DNA from: Cytobacillus horneckiae
GTDB taxonomy: Bacteria > Bacillota > Bacilli > Bacillales > Cytobacillaceae
Direction of reading: 5' to 3'
DNA: 64,000 nt
Assembly (NCBI RefSeq): GCF_002835735.1
Contig: NZ_PISD01000040.1
Span: forward strand, 1 to 64,000
Position numbers and translations under genes: made by a program. Numbering within the stretch: position 1 is the first letter of the stretch; every line of letters starts with the position of its first letter. The notes below the pieces were generated by a model. The model did not search any database, was not told where the DNA came from, and worked only from the letters and a program-made list of their open reading frames with translations. This document shows positions 1 to 6,935 of the stretch, piece after piece.

Positions 1-3
1 CCA

Positions 4-176
4 TCTCATCGCCCATCTGAGGGAGAAGAAGAGTAGAAAGGGAGAAGAGCGAGCCTCTCATCGCCCATCTGAGCGAGAAAAGTAGTAGAAAGGGAGAAGA
101 GCGAGCGTCTCATCGCCCATCTGAGGGAAAAGAAGAGTAAAAAGGAGAAGAGCCCGCGTCCCATCGCCCAATTGAG
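4..176. repeat. Four tandem copies of a ~52-bp repeat
   Basis: The motif TCTCATCGCCCATCTGAG starts at 4, 56 and 108, and a variant (TCCCATCGCCCAATTGAG) starts at 159, giving periods of 52, 52 and 51 bases. The spacer in each unit is purine-rich (GGGAGAAGAAGAGTAGAAA-like). No open frame or RNA fold with a clear function was seen. The array may begin outside the window, because the first copy touches the left edge. The rest of the stretch up to 275 is AT-rich and shows nothing recognisable. Confidence 0.85.
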
Positions 177-275
177 CTTAAATCAAGGGAAGAAAACCAA
201 AGCTGTCCCCATAATAGATAGTTAAAAGAAAATAAAACTCCGATTGAGCCTAGCGTTAAGAAAAAATTGAAAACA

Positions 276-298
276 AGGCCACTCTATTCAAGTGGCCT
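276..298 (-). terminator. Rho-independent terminator of the haem monooxygenase gene
   Basis: AGGCCACT (276-283) pairs with AGTGGCCT (291-298) around a 7-base loop. Read on the minus strand the stem is followed by TTGTTTTCAATTTTTT, a U-rich tail, directly after the stop of the gene at 317-655. Confidence 0.8.
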
Positions 299-316
299 CC
301 TCATCATTCATTTCCT

Positions 317-655
317 TTACTTATTGGAAATCGCTTCAACTGTCGTAGCTACTTTTCCAATGATAATTTCGCTGCTAATCATAGGAGATTCTTTAGGTTC
401 TTCACCTGGCTTTGGTTCAGGGCGATGATGAGCCTGCTTGAAAATATCGCTTTCTTTCCATGCCTGAAAGCTTTCAAGGTCTTCCCAATACATATTTACA
501 CTTAGTTCATCATAATCTGTCAGACTTTGTGTAATGACCGTTTCAACCTTTACAAATCCCTTCATTTCCTGAAGCGGGCCTGGCTTTGTGAAATTTGGCG
601 CCATTCTTTCAGCAAACCCTGGTTTCATCTTGATTCTGTTCGTAACAACATACAT
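317..655 (-). CDS. IsdG/HmoA-family haem-degrading monooxygenase
   Basis: A 112-residue cytoplasmic ferredoxin-like (ABM fold) protein expected to open the haem ring and release iron. The IsdG catalytic triad is visible as Asn6, Trp66 and His76, matching the Asn7/Trp67/His77 set known in Staphylococcus IsdG. The conserved stretch TKPGPLQEMKGFVKVE and the repeated beta strands also fit the family. The length is normal. The start is set by AGGAGG shortly upstream on the minus strand. It stands alone, divergent from the SDR gene and closed by the hairpin at 276-298. No Fur box was identified with certainty in the AT-rich divergent region. A general antibiotic-biosynthesis monooxygenase is the alternative name, but the intact triad favours haem degradation. 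Confidence 0.85.
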   Translation of the reverse strand: MYVVTNRIKMKPGFAERMAPNFTKPGPLQEMKGFVKVETVITQSLTDYDELSVNMYWEDLESFQAWKESDIFKQAHHRPEPKPGEEPKESPMISSEIIIGKVATTVEAISNK

Positions 656-738
656 AGAATCTCCTCCTTCTAATTATTTTCACTCATATTATATACCTTT
701 TGCCTGACAATCCGTAGTAATAGGTTTTATAATATATT

Positions 739-769
739 ATTTTAATGTTAAATATTTTAGTGTTAAAAT
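739..769. promoter_or_regulatory. AT-rich inverted repeat, candidate MarR operator
   Basis: ATTTTAA at 739-745 and TTAAAAT at 763-769 form a perfect 7-bp inverted repeat, with two further TGTTAAA-like half sites (ATGTTAAAT, GTGTTAAAA) inside it. It lies just upstream of the SDR-MarR pair and in the divergent promoter region. Assignment to the MarR protein at 1565-1990 is inference from position. Confidence 0.4.
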
Positions 770-792
770 AAGTGTGAAGGGAGAGATTATTT

Positions 793-1548
793 ATGGGAAA
801 ATTAGAAAATAGAGTTGCTGTTATTACTGGCGGTGCATCAGGTATAGGTAAAGGAATGGCTGCTGCTTTTGTAAAAGAAGGAGCAAAAGTGGTAATCATA
901 GATTTAAATGAAGAACAAGGGCAAAAAACAATAAAAGAATTACACGAATACCAGCCGGAATCTATGTTTATTCAAGCGGATTTAGCAGAAAAACAGAAGC
1001 TTCCAGGTTTGATTGAACAAGTGATTGAGCACTATGGTAAACTTGATATTTTAGTAAATAACGCCCATGCAACAAAAATTAAGCCTTTTGAGGAAATCAC
1101 TCAAGAAGACTTAGACTTATCATTTAATACCGGCTTCTATCCGACGTTTTACTTAATGCAGGCTGCGCTGCCGCACTTAAAAGAAACGCAAGGAAAGATT
1201 ATTAATTTTGCTTCTGGAGCGGGTATTAACGGCGACACCAATCAAGCTTCTTATGCGGCCGCCAAAGAAGCGATCCGTGCCATATCTCGTGTAGCTGCAA
1301 ATGAATTTGGTCCTTTTGGTATTAATGTGAATTTGATCTCACCAATTGCCAATTCACCAGGGGTGCAAAAATGGGCGCAAGAACAGCCTGAATATTATCA
1401 GTCTATGCTTTCTAAAATCCCGCTTAGAAGACTTGGTGAGTTAGAAAGTGATATTGGCAGAGTGGCTGTCTTTTTAGCATCTGAGGACGCAGATTATATT
1501 ACAGGCCAAACAATTATGGTGGATGGCGGGGCAACGAAATTAAGATAG
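793..1548 (+). CDS. SDR-family NAD(P)-dependent oxidoreductase (FabG-like)
   Basis: A 251-residue classical short-chain dehydrogenase. The dinucleotide motif TGGASGIG is at residues 12-19. Asp37 at the end of strand 2 suggests NAD(H) rather than NADP(H). The structural motif NNAH is at 89-92, with the catalytic set Asn112, Ser141, Tyr154 and Lys158 (YAAAK). The C-terminal TGQTIMVDGG is typical. The substrate cannot be read from the sequence, and FabG-like annotation would be too specific because no fatty-acid genes are near. The MarR gene follows after 16 bases, so the pair is probably one transcript that the regulator controls. This suggests a role in handling a small aromatic or electrophilic compound, which is inference. 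Confidence 0.85.
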   Translation: MGKLENRVAVITGGASGIGKGMAAAFVKEGAKVVIIDLNEEQGQKTIKELHEYQPESMFIQADLAEKQKLPGLIEQVIEHYGKLDILVNNAHATKIKPFEEITQEDLDLSFNTGFYPTFYLMQAALPHLKETQGKIINFASGAGINGDTNQASYAAAKEAIRAISRVAANEFGPFGINVNLISPIANSPGVQKWAQEQPEYYQSMLSKIPLRRLGELESDIGRVAVFLASEDADYITGQTIMVDGGATKLR

Positions 1549-1564
1549 GGAATAGGAGGACATT

Positions 1565-1990
1565 TTGGAAAAAGAAAATATCTTTAAGCTGATTCATGCG
1601 ATTGAAACGGTTACTAATGAAACGGTGATTAAATGGACAAAATCGTTTCAGTATAATATTGGGATATCGCCTGTCTTAGTATTATCAGAGCTAAAAGCAA
1701 AAGGAGCGAGAAAACAAACTGAATTGGCAAATGATCTCGGTTATACACCTGGAGCAATGACGAATATCGCGACTAAATTAGTGAAGCTTGGATTTGCTGA
1801 ACGGCAGTATAATGAGAACGACCGCCGCCATGTATTGTTGAACATCACTCCAAAGGGCATCGAAGTATTGAAAGAGGCCCAAAGGAAAGGGCAGGAATTA
1901 AGACTAGAGCTGTTTAGTGTTTTAACTGAAGAAGAAATAAAACAGTATTTATCTATCTACGAAAAGCTGCTAAATCATATGAAAAAATAA
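1565..1990 (+). CDS. MarR-family transcriptional regulator
   Basis: A 141-residue winged-helix regulator. The segment around residues 46-95 contains the MarR pattern of a recognition helix (LGYTPGAMTNIATKLVKLG) followed by a wing with the diagnostic DRRHVLLNITPKG. The start is a TTG placed 4 bases after AGGAGGA at 1554-1560. No ATG with a better site exists. It is co-directional with the SDR gene 16 bases upstream and ends in a strong terminator. It most likely represses its own operon through the inverted repeat near 739-769 and is released by a small ligand. Confidence 0.85.
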   Translation: MEKENIFKLIHAIETVTNETVIKWTKSFQYNIGISPVLVLSELKAKGARKQTELANDLGYTPGAMTNIATKLVKLGFAERQYNENDRRHVLLNITPKGIEVLKEAQRKGQELRLELFSVLTEEEIKQYLSIYEKLLNHMKK

Positions 1991-2028
1991 AAAGCTGCCA
2001 ACCTGAGTAAGCGGCTTAATATAGTGCT

Positions 2029-2057
2029 GGGCTCAAAAATTTGAGCCCTTCTTTTTT
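2029..2057 (+). terminator. Rho-independent terminator after MarR gene
   Basis: GGGCTCAAA (2029-2037) pairs with TTTGAGCCC (2040-2048), followed by TTCTTTTTT. The 3' arm also contains the apparent -35 hexamer of the next gene. Confidence 0.85.
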
Positions 2058-2070
2058 GCTACAATATAAT
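2041..2070 (+). promoter_or_regulatory. Probable SigA promoter of phnF
   Basis: TTGAGC (2041-2046) and a perfect TATAAT (2065-2070) are 18 bases apart, about 19 bases upstream of the phnF start. The -35 hexamer lies in the descending arm of the preceding terminator. Confidence 0.55.
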
Positions 2071-2088
2071 CGAGAGGGGGGATGCTTT

Positions 2089-2790
2089 ATGCAAGGAGGT
2101 AAAGAAGCTGTTATTGTCGATGCGGTAATGCAAATGATCAGAGAAAAAAAGCTGATACCAGGGGAAAAACTTCCGTCAGAAAATGAGCTGGCAGAGGAAT
2201 TCACAGCTCCGAGAATTACCGTGCGCAAAGCGCTACAGCAATTGGAAGCTAGAGGCCATGTATATACGATAAAGGGAAAAGGCCGCTTTTTAAAAGAAGA
2301 AGCTAAGCCTATCCACTTGCATTTAACAGGCAGTGAAAGCTTTACAGATAAGATGACTGAAGCAGGCTATAATTTAAAGACAGTGAATATAAGCTGTCAA
2401 AAAGAACCTTCACGTTCTCCCATCTATCAAAAGCTGGAAGGAAATGTTTATAAAGTATCTAGGCTGCGCTTAATCGAAAATGAGCCGATGGCCATCCATC
2501 AGTCATATGTTAGCGAATTGGCTTTTCCTGATATAGATAGGGATGGTCCGTCTATCTCTTCTATGTTTGCTTATTATCGAAAACATGGATATAAAGAATT
2601 TACGAGTAATGGAACGTATTTATGTGTAAGATTCCCGACCTCGGAGGAACAAAAGCGATTAAACTGCAACAGTATGATTCCTTTAATTGTATTAGAAAGC
2701 AATACAATCGACTGTGAATCTGGAAAAATATTGGAGTTTAACGAAATCATCTATCGAAGTGATAAATTTAAATACGACATGACCAGATAG
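2089..2790 (+). CDS. phnF: GntR-family (HutC/UbiC type) regulator, PhnF-like
   Basis: A 233-residue regulator. The N-terminal winged helix (about residues 5-75) has the GntR pattern KLIPGEKLPSENELAEEF...RITVRKALQQLEARG. The C-terminal part (about 85-230) has the UTRA ligand fold, with VSRLRLIENEPMAIHQSYV as the most typical stretch. ATG at 2089 is chosen because GAGGGGGG lies 8 bases upstream; an earlier in-frame TTG at 2041 falls inside a terminator. It stands directly before the C-P lyase genes and in the same direction, so it is named PhnF by context. PhnF proteins repress phn genes, and the perfect palindrome at 3036-3051 is a candidate target. Confidence 0.85.
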   Translation: MQGGKEAVIVDAVMQMIREKKLIPGEKLPSENELAEEFTAPRITVRKALQQLEARGHVYTIKGKGRFLKEEAKPIHLHLTGSESFTDKMTEAGYNLKTVNISCQKEPSRSPIYQKLEGNVYKVSRLRLIENEPMAIHQSYVSELAFPDIDRDGPSISSMFAYYRKHGYKEFTSNGTYLCVRFPTSEEQKRLNCNSMIPLIVLESNTIDCESGKILEFNEIIYRSDKFKYDMTR

Positions 2791-2792
2791 TT

Positions 2793-2826
2793 CCCAAAGG
2801 GGGCTATTTTTTTTGGGCTCTTTTTT
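2793..2826 (+). terminator. Probable terminator after phnF
   Basis: CCCAAA (2793-2798) can pair with TTTGGG (2812-2817), followed by CTCTTTTTT. The stem is short, so read-through into phnG is possible. Confidence 0.6.
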
Positions 2827-2836
2827 AAGAGATTGT

Positions 2837-2950
2837 TGCGGGAAAAAAGTGCGAGACTCCAGCGAGAGCATTGCGACAGGTGAGATCTTACACGCGTTTA
2901 CGCCAATTGATGCCAGCAAAAGAGTGAGCATCTGTAGCAGAAATTAACAG
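2837..2950. repeat. Degenerate copy of a Bacillaceae dispersed repeat
   Basis: The stretch GCGAGACTCCAGCGAGAGCA, then GACAGGTGAGAT and, 40 bases later, GTGAGCATCTGTAGCAGAAA resembles, from memory, the two ends of an intergenic repeat (AGACTCC-GCGGGA ... CAGGTGAGAC ... GCATCTGGAGCGGAAATCAACA) scattered in many Bacillaceae chromosomes. The usual middle part appears deleted or decayed. No coding frame is present. Confidence 0.5.
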
Positions 2951-3035
2951 CATCACAATACTTGGCAATATTTTTGGAATGTAAAAGCAAAGTAAATCAG
3001 GTTTACAGAATATTAAAAATTTCTTAAAACACAAA

Positions 3036-3051
3036 AACTTGGCGCCAAGTT
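3036..3051. promoter_or_regulatory. 16-bp perfect palindrome upstream of phnG (candidate PhnF operator)
   Basis: AACTTGGCGCCAAGTT is a perfect palindrome 29 bases before the phnG start and downstream of AT-rich promoter-like sequence. Its place is right for a repressor site. Binding by the GntR protein at 2089-2790 is inference. Confidence 0.5.
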
Positions 3052-3080
3052 ACGATTGGGATGTAGAGGAGGTTAGGGGA

Positions 3081-3503
3081 ATGAACAGACAAAGAAGAAC
3101 GAAAATACTTATCCAGGGCAGTCCATTATTAGCGAAGGAATTAGCGGATGCAATCCTTGAACATTACAAGGTAATCGATATTGTTTTGCCGCGGTATGGC
3201 ATGACAATGGTGAAAATGAGAGAGACAGCAAAAAATTCACTTTTCTATATCGGTGAAGTGTTAATGACCGAGGCTAAAGTGGAGGTTGAAGGCCAAGCCG
3301 GCATCGGAATGCTAATGGGCATGGAGGATGAGCGCGCAAGGCAGTTAGCGATCATTGATGCTGCTTATAAGGCTGAGCTTCCCCAAACAATTGAATGGGA
3401 AACGCGCTTGCTTGAGATGGAGCAGGTGCTTCATAGAGATAAAACAAAGGAACAAGCTGCGCTTTTTAAAACGAAGGTTACATTTGAAACGATGGATATT
3501 TAA
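3081..3503 (+). CDS. phnG: C-P lyase core subunit PhnG
   Basis: A 140-residue subunit of the PhnGHIJ carbon-phosphorus lyase core complex in the cytoplasm. With PhnH, PhnI and PhnL it supports the transfer of the phosphonate to the ribose of ATP. Family features visible are the PRYGMTMVKMRE motif (near residue 46) and VEGQAGIGMLMGMEDERARQLAIIDAA. ATG at 3081 follows AGAGGAGG and is preferred over an upstream in-frame TTG inside the palindrome. It is the first gene of a tightly packed phnGHIJKML-PHP run. Confidence 0.93.
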   Translation: MNRQRRTKILIQGSPLLAKELADAILEHYKVIDIVLPRYGMTMVKMRETAKNSLFYIGEVLMTEAKVEVEGQAGIGMLMGMEDERARQLAIIDAAYKAELPQTIEWETRLLEMEQVLHRDKTKEQAALFKTKVTFETMDI

Positions 3504-3523
3504 TTTGAAAAGGAGCTGACCTT

Positions 3524-4120
3524 ATGGCAATTGATATCGTACATGATACACAGTTTGTTTTTCGAAAAATATTGGACAGTATGGCTAGACCTGGAACGGT
3601 TGCAAATGTGGCGGGAGTAGCTTCTCGAATAGATACACAGCTTAACTGTTTTCATTCTACCTTTTTGTGCGCACTTACCTTGCTGGACTCAGAAGTGACA
3701 TTTCATGTCCTTCCAACTGGTAATTCAGATTTAATAGATAAAATTTCGCAATACACTTTATCCAAGCATGTGTCTGTTTCTGAAGCAGATTTTATTATTG
3801 CATCAAAGGAATGTTCCGAGCAGGAAGCAGCTGATGCCATTCGACAGGCTAAACAAGGAACATTAATCGATCCCAACCGCTCAAGCACGATTATATTGGA
3901 GGTTGAGTCTTTAACTGAAAAAGAAGGAACTGTGTTAACTGGACCTGGAATAAAAACGAAATCACATTTCCCATTTGCATTTTCTAAAGAGATGTTCATT
4001 GCAAGAGAGGAAAAGAATAAAGAGTTTCCGATGGGAATCGACCTAATTATCACTGATTCCTCCGGGAGATTAGCCTGTATTCCAAGGACGGCAGAGATGG
4101 ATTTAAAGGAGGTGCACTGA
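3524..4120 (+). CDS. phnH: C-P lyase core subunit PhnH
   Basis: A 198-residue PLP-transferase-fold-like protein without a PLP lysine site, a structural subunit of the C-P lyase core complex. The N-terminal QFVFRKILDSMARPGTV motif and the later GPGIKTKSHFPF segment are family signatures. AAGGAG stands 8 bases before the ATG. It is 20 bases after phnG, with phnI starting 1 base after its stop. Length is normal for Gram-positive members. Confidence 0.93.
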   Translation: MAIDIVHDTQFVFRKILDSMARPGTVANVAGVASRIDTQLNCFHSTFLCALTLLDSEVTFHVLPTGNSDLIDKISQYTLSKHVSVSEADFIIASKECSEQEAADAIRQAKQGTLIDPNRSSTIILEVESLTEKEGTVLTGPGIKTKSHFPFAFSKEMFIAREEKNKEFPMGIDLIITDSSGRLACIPRTAEMDLKEVH

Positions 4121-4121
4121 A

Positions 4122-5231
4122 ATGGGTTATGTAGCTGTAAAAGGTGGAACGGAGGCTATCGATGCTTCATTAAGAAGGTTGCAGTATGACAGGTTAAAAG
4201 GAGAAAAAATATTAGAAATAGAGACCATTCTTGCAACAATGAAATCATTGGTAGATCAAGTAATGTCAGAAAGCAGTCTCTATGCTCCTTATTTAGCGGC
4301 TCTTGCTATTAAGCAGGCTGAAGGCAGTATGGAAGAGGCGGTGTTTATTATGAGAGCGCATCGCTCGACTTTGCCGCGCCTCTATTATAGTGAAACCGCA
4401 GAGACTGAGAGGATGGAAGTGAAGCGAAGAATCTCCGCCAGTTTCAAAGATATTCCTGGTGGACAATTATTAGGGGCAACGACGGATTATACGCATCGGC
4501 TGATGGATTTTGATTTGCTGAATGAGTCGGTGGAAATGAATGCGGAATGGCTCCATGAATTTGCTAAGGAAGTCATGGAGCTGAAACCGGATGCTGAAGT
4601 GAAGTATTTCCCTAAGGTTGTCGACTATTTGCGAAAAGAAGGCTTATTTAAAAACTATAGCATGGATGAAACGAGCCCGTTTGATATTACAAAACAAAGC
4701 ATTCAATTTCCTGTACCAAGAAGTGCGAGATTACAAACTCTAACCCGAGGGCAAACAGGAGCAGTAACGGCTCTTGGTTATGCCTCACTGCGAGGTTATG
4801 GGCAGGTGCATCCTACTGTAGGTGAAGTACGTGTCGGCGAAATTCCTGTTCTTATTTCGCACCCGCATGAATTGGATGAGAGTCCAGAAAATCATTATTA
4901 CATCGGGGAAATTGAAGTGACAGAAGTCGAGTCTTTTGTTCCTGTAAAAGTGAAAAATGAACAAAATGTAGAGCAGCTGGAGTTTGAAATCGGCTATGGC
5001 ATTTGCTACGGACAAAATGAGACAAAGGCAATAGCAATGAGCATTCTTGATCAATGTTTGGAACATCCAGCGTCCTCTTTTCCCACACATGATGAGGAAT
5101 TTGTATTAATGCATATTGATTCGGTAGAGGCAACCGGCTTTATTTCACACTTGAAACTGCCACATTATGTAACCTTTCAATCGAAATTGGATAGCGTAAG
5201 ACAAGTGAAGAAGGGAGAGGAGCAAGGATGA
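4122..5231 (+). CDS. phnI: C-P lyase core subunit PhnI (purine ribonucleoside triphosphate nucleosidase)
   Basis: A 369-residue protein. In the known pathway PhnI, helped by PhnG, PhnH and PhnL, removes adenine from ATP and links the ribose to the phosphonate, giving ribose 1-phosphonate 5-triphosphate. The start MGYVAVKGGTEAI and the internal ATTDYTHRLMDFDLLNESVE and ALGYASLRGYGQVHPTVGE are strongly conserved family blocks. The ATG follows GGAGGTG and overlaps nothing upstream; its end overlaps phnJ by 4 bases, so translation is probably coupled. Confidence 0.95.
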   Translation: MGYVAVKGGTEAIDASLRRLQYDRLKGEKILEIETILATMKSLVDQVMSESSLYAPYLAALAIKQAEGSMEEAVFIMRAHRSTLPRLYYSETAETERMEVKRRISASFKDIPGGQLLGATTDYTHRLMDFDLLNESVEMNAEWLHEFAKEVMELKPDAEVKYFPKVVDYLRKEGLFKNYSMDETSPFDITKQSIQFPVPRSARLQTLTRGQTGAVTALGYASLRGYGQVHPTVGEVRVGEIPVLISHPHELDESPENHYYIGEIEVTEVESFVPVKVKNEQNVEQLEFEIGYGICYGQNETKAIAMSILDQCLEHPASSFPTHDEEFVLMHIDSVEATGFISHLKLPHYVTFQSKLDSVRQVKKGEEQG

Positions 5232-6091
5232 ATCAACATCATTTTGCGTTTTTTGATGAAGGATCAAAAAAGGAAATTCGCCGGACAATTTTAAAAGCAG
5301 TGGCGATTCCAGGCTATCAAGTCCCTTTTTCTTCAAGGGAAATGCCGATTGCGCGGGGTTGGGGGACCGGTGGTCTGCAAATTACCTTGTCGATCATTGG
5401 CCGCGAAGATTGTTTAAAGGTCATCGACCAAGGTTCAGATGAATCGGTAAATGCGGTAAGCATTAAAAAGCTTGTCCATAATACGACAAGCGTGGAAATT
5501 ACAGAACGGACACAGGAAGCAACAATTATCCAATCACGGCACCGCATACCTGAAATTCCGTTGCAGGGAGGACAGATTCTCGTTCTTCAGGTTCCTACTC
5601 CCGAGCCGCTTCGCCAAGTAGAACCTCGTGAATACATGACCAAAATTTTACATTCAGAAGAGGAGTATAGCGGTGCATGGCTGCAGCTGTTTGAGCAGAT
5701 TATGAAATACGGAAGAACAGCGACCGGTGCAGATCATCCAGTTTATGTGAACAGCCGTTATGTCATGGCACCGAGTCCGATTCCACGATTTGATAATGTG
5801 AAAATGAATGAATCAGATGCGCTTATATTGCTTGGTGCTGGAAGAGAGAAAAAAATCTATGCTATTCCTCCTTATACTGATGTGCAATCTTTAGCCTTTG
5901 AGGACTATCCATTTGCTGTAGAAGAGTTCTCCGGTAAATCGTGCCGGTTTTGCGGGGCGACAGATGTTTTTTTAGATGAGGTATTGGATTCAGCGACAGG
6001 CGATGTTCATTATCAATGCAATGATACGAGTTATTGTCTCGAGCAGCTGAACAGCCATGAGAAGGCAAAGGAGGAAAGCAGCTATGCATAA
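5228..6091 (+). CDS. phnJ: Radical-SAM C-P lyase PhnJ
   Basis: A 287-residue catalytic subunit that cleaves the C-P bond, giving the alkane and 5-phosphoribosyl 1,2-cyclic phosphate. The four cysteines that bind the 4Fe-4S cluster and act in catalysis are Cys239, Cys242, Cys264 and Cys270, with the spacing CX2CX21CX5C known from the E. coli enzyme. The conserved PGYQVPF motif near residue 28, with Gly29 at the radical-bearing position, and GWGTGGLQ are present. It overlaps phnI by 4 and phnK by 8 bases. All key residues are intact, so it should be active. Confidence 0.96.
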   Translation: MNQHHFAFFDEGSKKEIRRTILKAVAIPGYQVPFSSREMPIARGWGTGGLQITLSIIGREDCLKVIDQGSDESVNAVSIKKLVHNTTSVEITERTQEATIIQSRHRIPEIPLQGGQILVLQVPTPEPLRQVEPREYMTKILHSEEEYSGAWLQLFEQIMKYGRTATGADHPVYVNSRYVMAPSPIPRFDNVKMNESDALILLGAGREKKIYAIPPYTDVQSLAFEDYPFAVEEFSGKSCRFCGATDVFLDEVLDSATGDVHYQCNDTSYCLEQLNSHEKAKEESSYA

Positions 6092-6923
6092 TGACGCCAT
6101 CTTATCGGTAAAGAATTTGGAGAAGCAATTTGGTCCGGGCTGCAGCACATGTCACAATGAAAGCACAAGGAAATTGGAGAAAAACTATTGTCCACAATGC
6201 GGCACCGTTTATGCATGTCGAAATATATCGTTTAATTTATTTCCCGGGGAAATCTTAGGGATTGTTGGCGAAAGCGGTAGCGGAAAATCAACGTTAATGC
6301 AATGTCTTTATTTTGATGAAGCAGCAACATCGGGAGAATTAATTTTAAATAACCAAGAGTTCCAAGAGGAAAATGTATTAGAGTTGTCCAGCCAGCAAAA
6401 GCGCTATATTCGTAATTATCATTTTGGAATGGTTTATCAAAACCCGTTAAAGGGACTAAAAATGGACTTTTCAGCGATGGGCAATATTGCTGAGAAACTT
6501 ATCGCTGCCGGGGGCAGAAATGTAGCAGAAATGGAAAGTATTGGGAAAACATTACTGGAGAAAGTTCACATCCCTCTTTTTCGCATGAAGGAGGAGCCAA
6601 AACGCTTCTCTGGTGGTATGCAGCAGCGTGTCCAAATAGCCAAGGCGCTGTCCAATAACCCGCCAATTCTCTTTTTAGACGAAGTGACAACAGGTTTGGA
6701 TCTTTCTGTTCAGGCAAGTGTATTGGATTTAATCAAAACCATTCAGCGTGAGCTGGGCATTAGTATGATCGTTGTCTCACATGATCTCGCAGTCATTCGC
6801 ATGCTGGCTGATCGAACGTTGGTCATGTTAAATGGGGAAATAATCGAAGAAGGCTTAACAGACCAAATTTTAGAAGACCCGCAAAACCCATATACGCAAC
6901 AGCTAGTCTATTCATTGCTCTAG
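6084..6923 (+). CDS. phnK: C-P lyase ABC-type ATPase PhnK with a cysteine-rich N-terminal insert
   Basis: A 279-residue ABC ATPase that binds the C-P lyase core rather than a membrane permease. Walker A GESGSGKST, signature SGGMQQR and Walker B ILFLDEVTTGLD are intact. Between strand 1 and Walker A (about residues 16-42) there is an insert with two CXXC pairs (CSTC and CPQC), which looks like a small zinc ribbon; the E. coli protein lacks it. ATG at 6084 follows GGAGG and overlaps the end of phnJ by 8 bases. An upstream ATG at 6057 inside phnJ is less likely. Confidence 0.92.
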   Translation: MHNDAILSVKNLEKQFGPGCSTCHNESTRKLEKNYCPQCGTVYACRNISFNLFPGEILGIVGESGSGKSTLMQCLYFDEAATSGELILNNQEFQEENVLELSSQQKRYIRNYHFGMVYQNPLKGLKMDFSAMGNIAEKLIAAGGRNVAEMESIGKTLLEKVHIPLFRMKEEPKRFSGGMQQRVQIAKALSNNPPILFLDEVTTGLDLSVQASVLDLIKTIQRELGISMIVVSHDLAVIRMLADRTLVMLNGEIIEEGLTDQILEDPQNPYTQQLVYSLL

Positions 6924-6935
6924 GAGGAGGATAAA

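Noticed and set aside
684-899. A minus-strand open frame opposite the start of the SDR gene.
   Set aside because: It lies opposite a well-supported gene and covers the AT-rich divergent promoter region; its product shows no family pattern.
2041-2790. TTG at 2041 as start of phnF.
   Set aside because: It is inside the terminator of the MarR gene and upstream of the probable -10 element; ATG 2089 has a strong ribosome site.
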